From assembly GCA_947458275.1 (NCBI GenBank), contig CANGYR010000005.1:92773-156772 (forward strand): a DNA stretch of 64,000 nucleotides, written 5' to 3'. Under the pieces are notes generated by a model. It made no database searches, had not been told where the DNA came from, and saw only the letters and a list, made by a program, of their open reading frames with translations. A program made the translations under genes and the position numbers. Below, piece after piece: positions 63,685 through 64,000 of the stretch (the first letter of the stretch is position 1; each line of letters opens with the position of its first letter). Origin of the DNA: Chitinophagaceae bacterium (GTDB taxonomy: Bacteria; Bacteroidota; Bacteroidia; Chitinophagales; Chitinophagaceae).

Positions 63685-64000
63685 TCGACCTCCCCCATCC
63701 CCTCCAGAGGAGGGGGCTATTCGCACTCCGAAAATAGCTTTCCGTGCCTTCATCAGATAATTCATTAGTCTTCTAAACGATGTATTACTCCCCTCCTTTG
63801 GAGGGGTTGGGGGAGGTCAAAATGTTATTGACCTCACCCCCGTCCCCTCTCCGAAGGAGAGGGATGTTATTCTCCGAAAATAGCTTTCCGCGCCTTCATC
63901 AGATAATTCATTAGTCTTCTAAACGATGTATTACTCCCCTCCTTTGGAGGGGTTGGGGGAGGTCAAAATGTTATTGACCTCACCCCCGTCCCCTCTCCGA
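63685..64000. repeat. 146-bp tandem repeat with inverted GGAGGGG arms, running off the edge
   Basis: A unit starting CTCCGAAAATAGCTTTCCG begins at 63726 and again at 63872, a period of 146 bp; the second unit is cut at the window edge. Each unit has a fold-back of CCCCTCCTTTGGAGGGG and the near-palindrome around AGGTCAAAATGTTATTGACCT. On the minus strand the unit encodes FRRLMNYLMKARKAIFGE and a stop, which looks like the C-terminus of a gene continuing right. A related shorter repeat precedes it (63688-63718). Confidence 0.8.

Noticed and set aside
63631-63765. 45-residue N-terminal extension of CorA in the ORF track
   Set aside because: It translates a GC-rich dispersed repeat (APSSGGDGGGR), and the conserved CorA start at 63630 follows it. 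I treat it as not part of the protein.

Overview
The window looks like chromosomal DNA from a Bacteroidota bacterium, most likely family Chitinophagaceae or a close relative. The evidence is the AT-rich sequence, almost no Shine-Dalgarno sequences, promoters with the Bacteroidota -7 element TAnnTTTG, and lineage-typical families (IPExxxVDY, DUF2480, FISUMP lipoprotein, GxxExxY, DUF1800/DUF1501 pair, TIGR02757). The family-level assignment is an inference. No rRNA or tRNA gene, IS transposase, prophage or CRISPR array was seen.

Layout. 0-5.7 kb: a 3' gene stub, HU, the tiny ribosomal protein THX, then a leftward translation block (rplM-rpsI, rpsB-tsf, pyrH, a coiled-coil gene, pdxH). 5.8-8.4 kb: two exported amidohydrolase paralogues, one of which has lost its metal ligands. 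8.5-10.2 kb: small secreted proteins and an L,D-transpeptidase. 10.2-18.4 kb: SWIM/SNF2 helicase, comB-gcvT, PspC/PadR pair. 18.4-27.3 kb: a lipoprotein, DUF1800-DUF1501, FISUMP lipoprotein and feoB. This part carries decayed 3' ends of both the lipoprotein gene and feoB, which records an old integration or duplication. 27.4-31 kb: small membrane proteins, IPExxxVDY, PCD-like gene and rho. 31-37 kb: a GxxExxY gene set inside repeats, TIGR02757, a Cys/Met-metabolism PLP enzyme, asnB and AcpH-like. 37-43.6 kb: omega-amidase, S41 peptidase, XRE regulator, three exported proteins, thiL, suhB-like. 43.8-49.3 kb: fabG, cupin, a compact SET / ATP-grasp / ATP-grasp-SET operon, Zn-ribbon protein and ssb. 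49.4-55 kb: Pif1-like helicase with HRDC, cupin, mnmG, two parS-like sites, ybeY. 55-64 kb: feoA, nadD, chrA, DUF3089, nadA, an AT-rich DnaA-box region that is a good oriC candidate, a PpiD-like chaperone, DUF2480, corA and a 146-bp tandem repeat running off the end.

The best candidate for an undescribed system is the three-gene unit at 45.2-48.3 kb. Two complete ATP-grasp ligases of the D-Ala-D-Ala ligase type and two complete SET methyltransferase domains (one free, one fused to the second ligase) are encoded in overlapping frames. This suggests a pathway that makes, and lysine-methylates, a small peptide or a peptide tag. The second main signal is the replication/segregation landmark: two parS-like 16-mers 93 bp apart and an intergenic region with DnaA boxes about 5 kb away. 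The third is a set of repeats that have entered gene ends and supply stop codons (AcpH-like, GxxExxY), the edge of a start codon (TIGR02757) or tandem copies of a gene's 3' tail (right edge).
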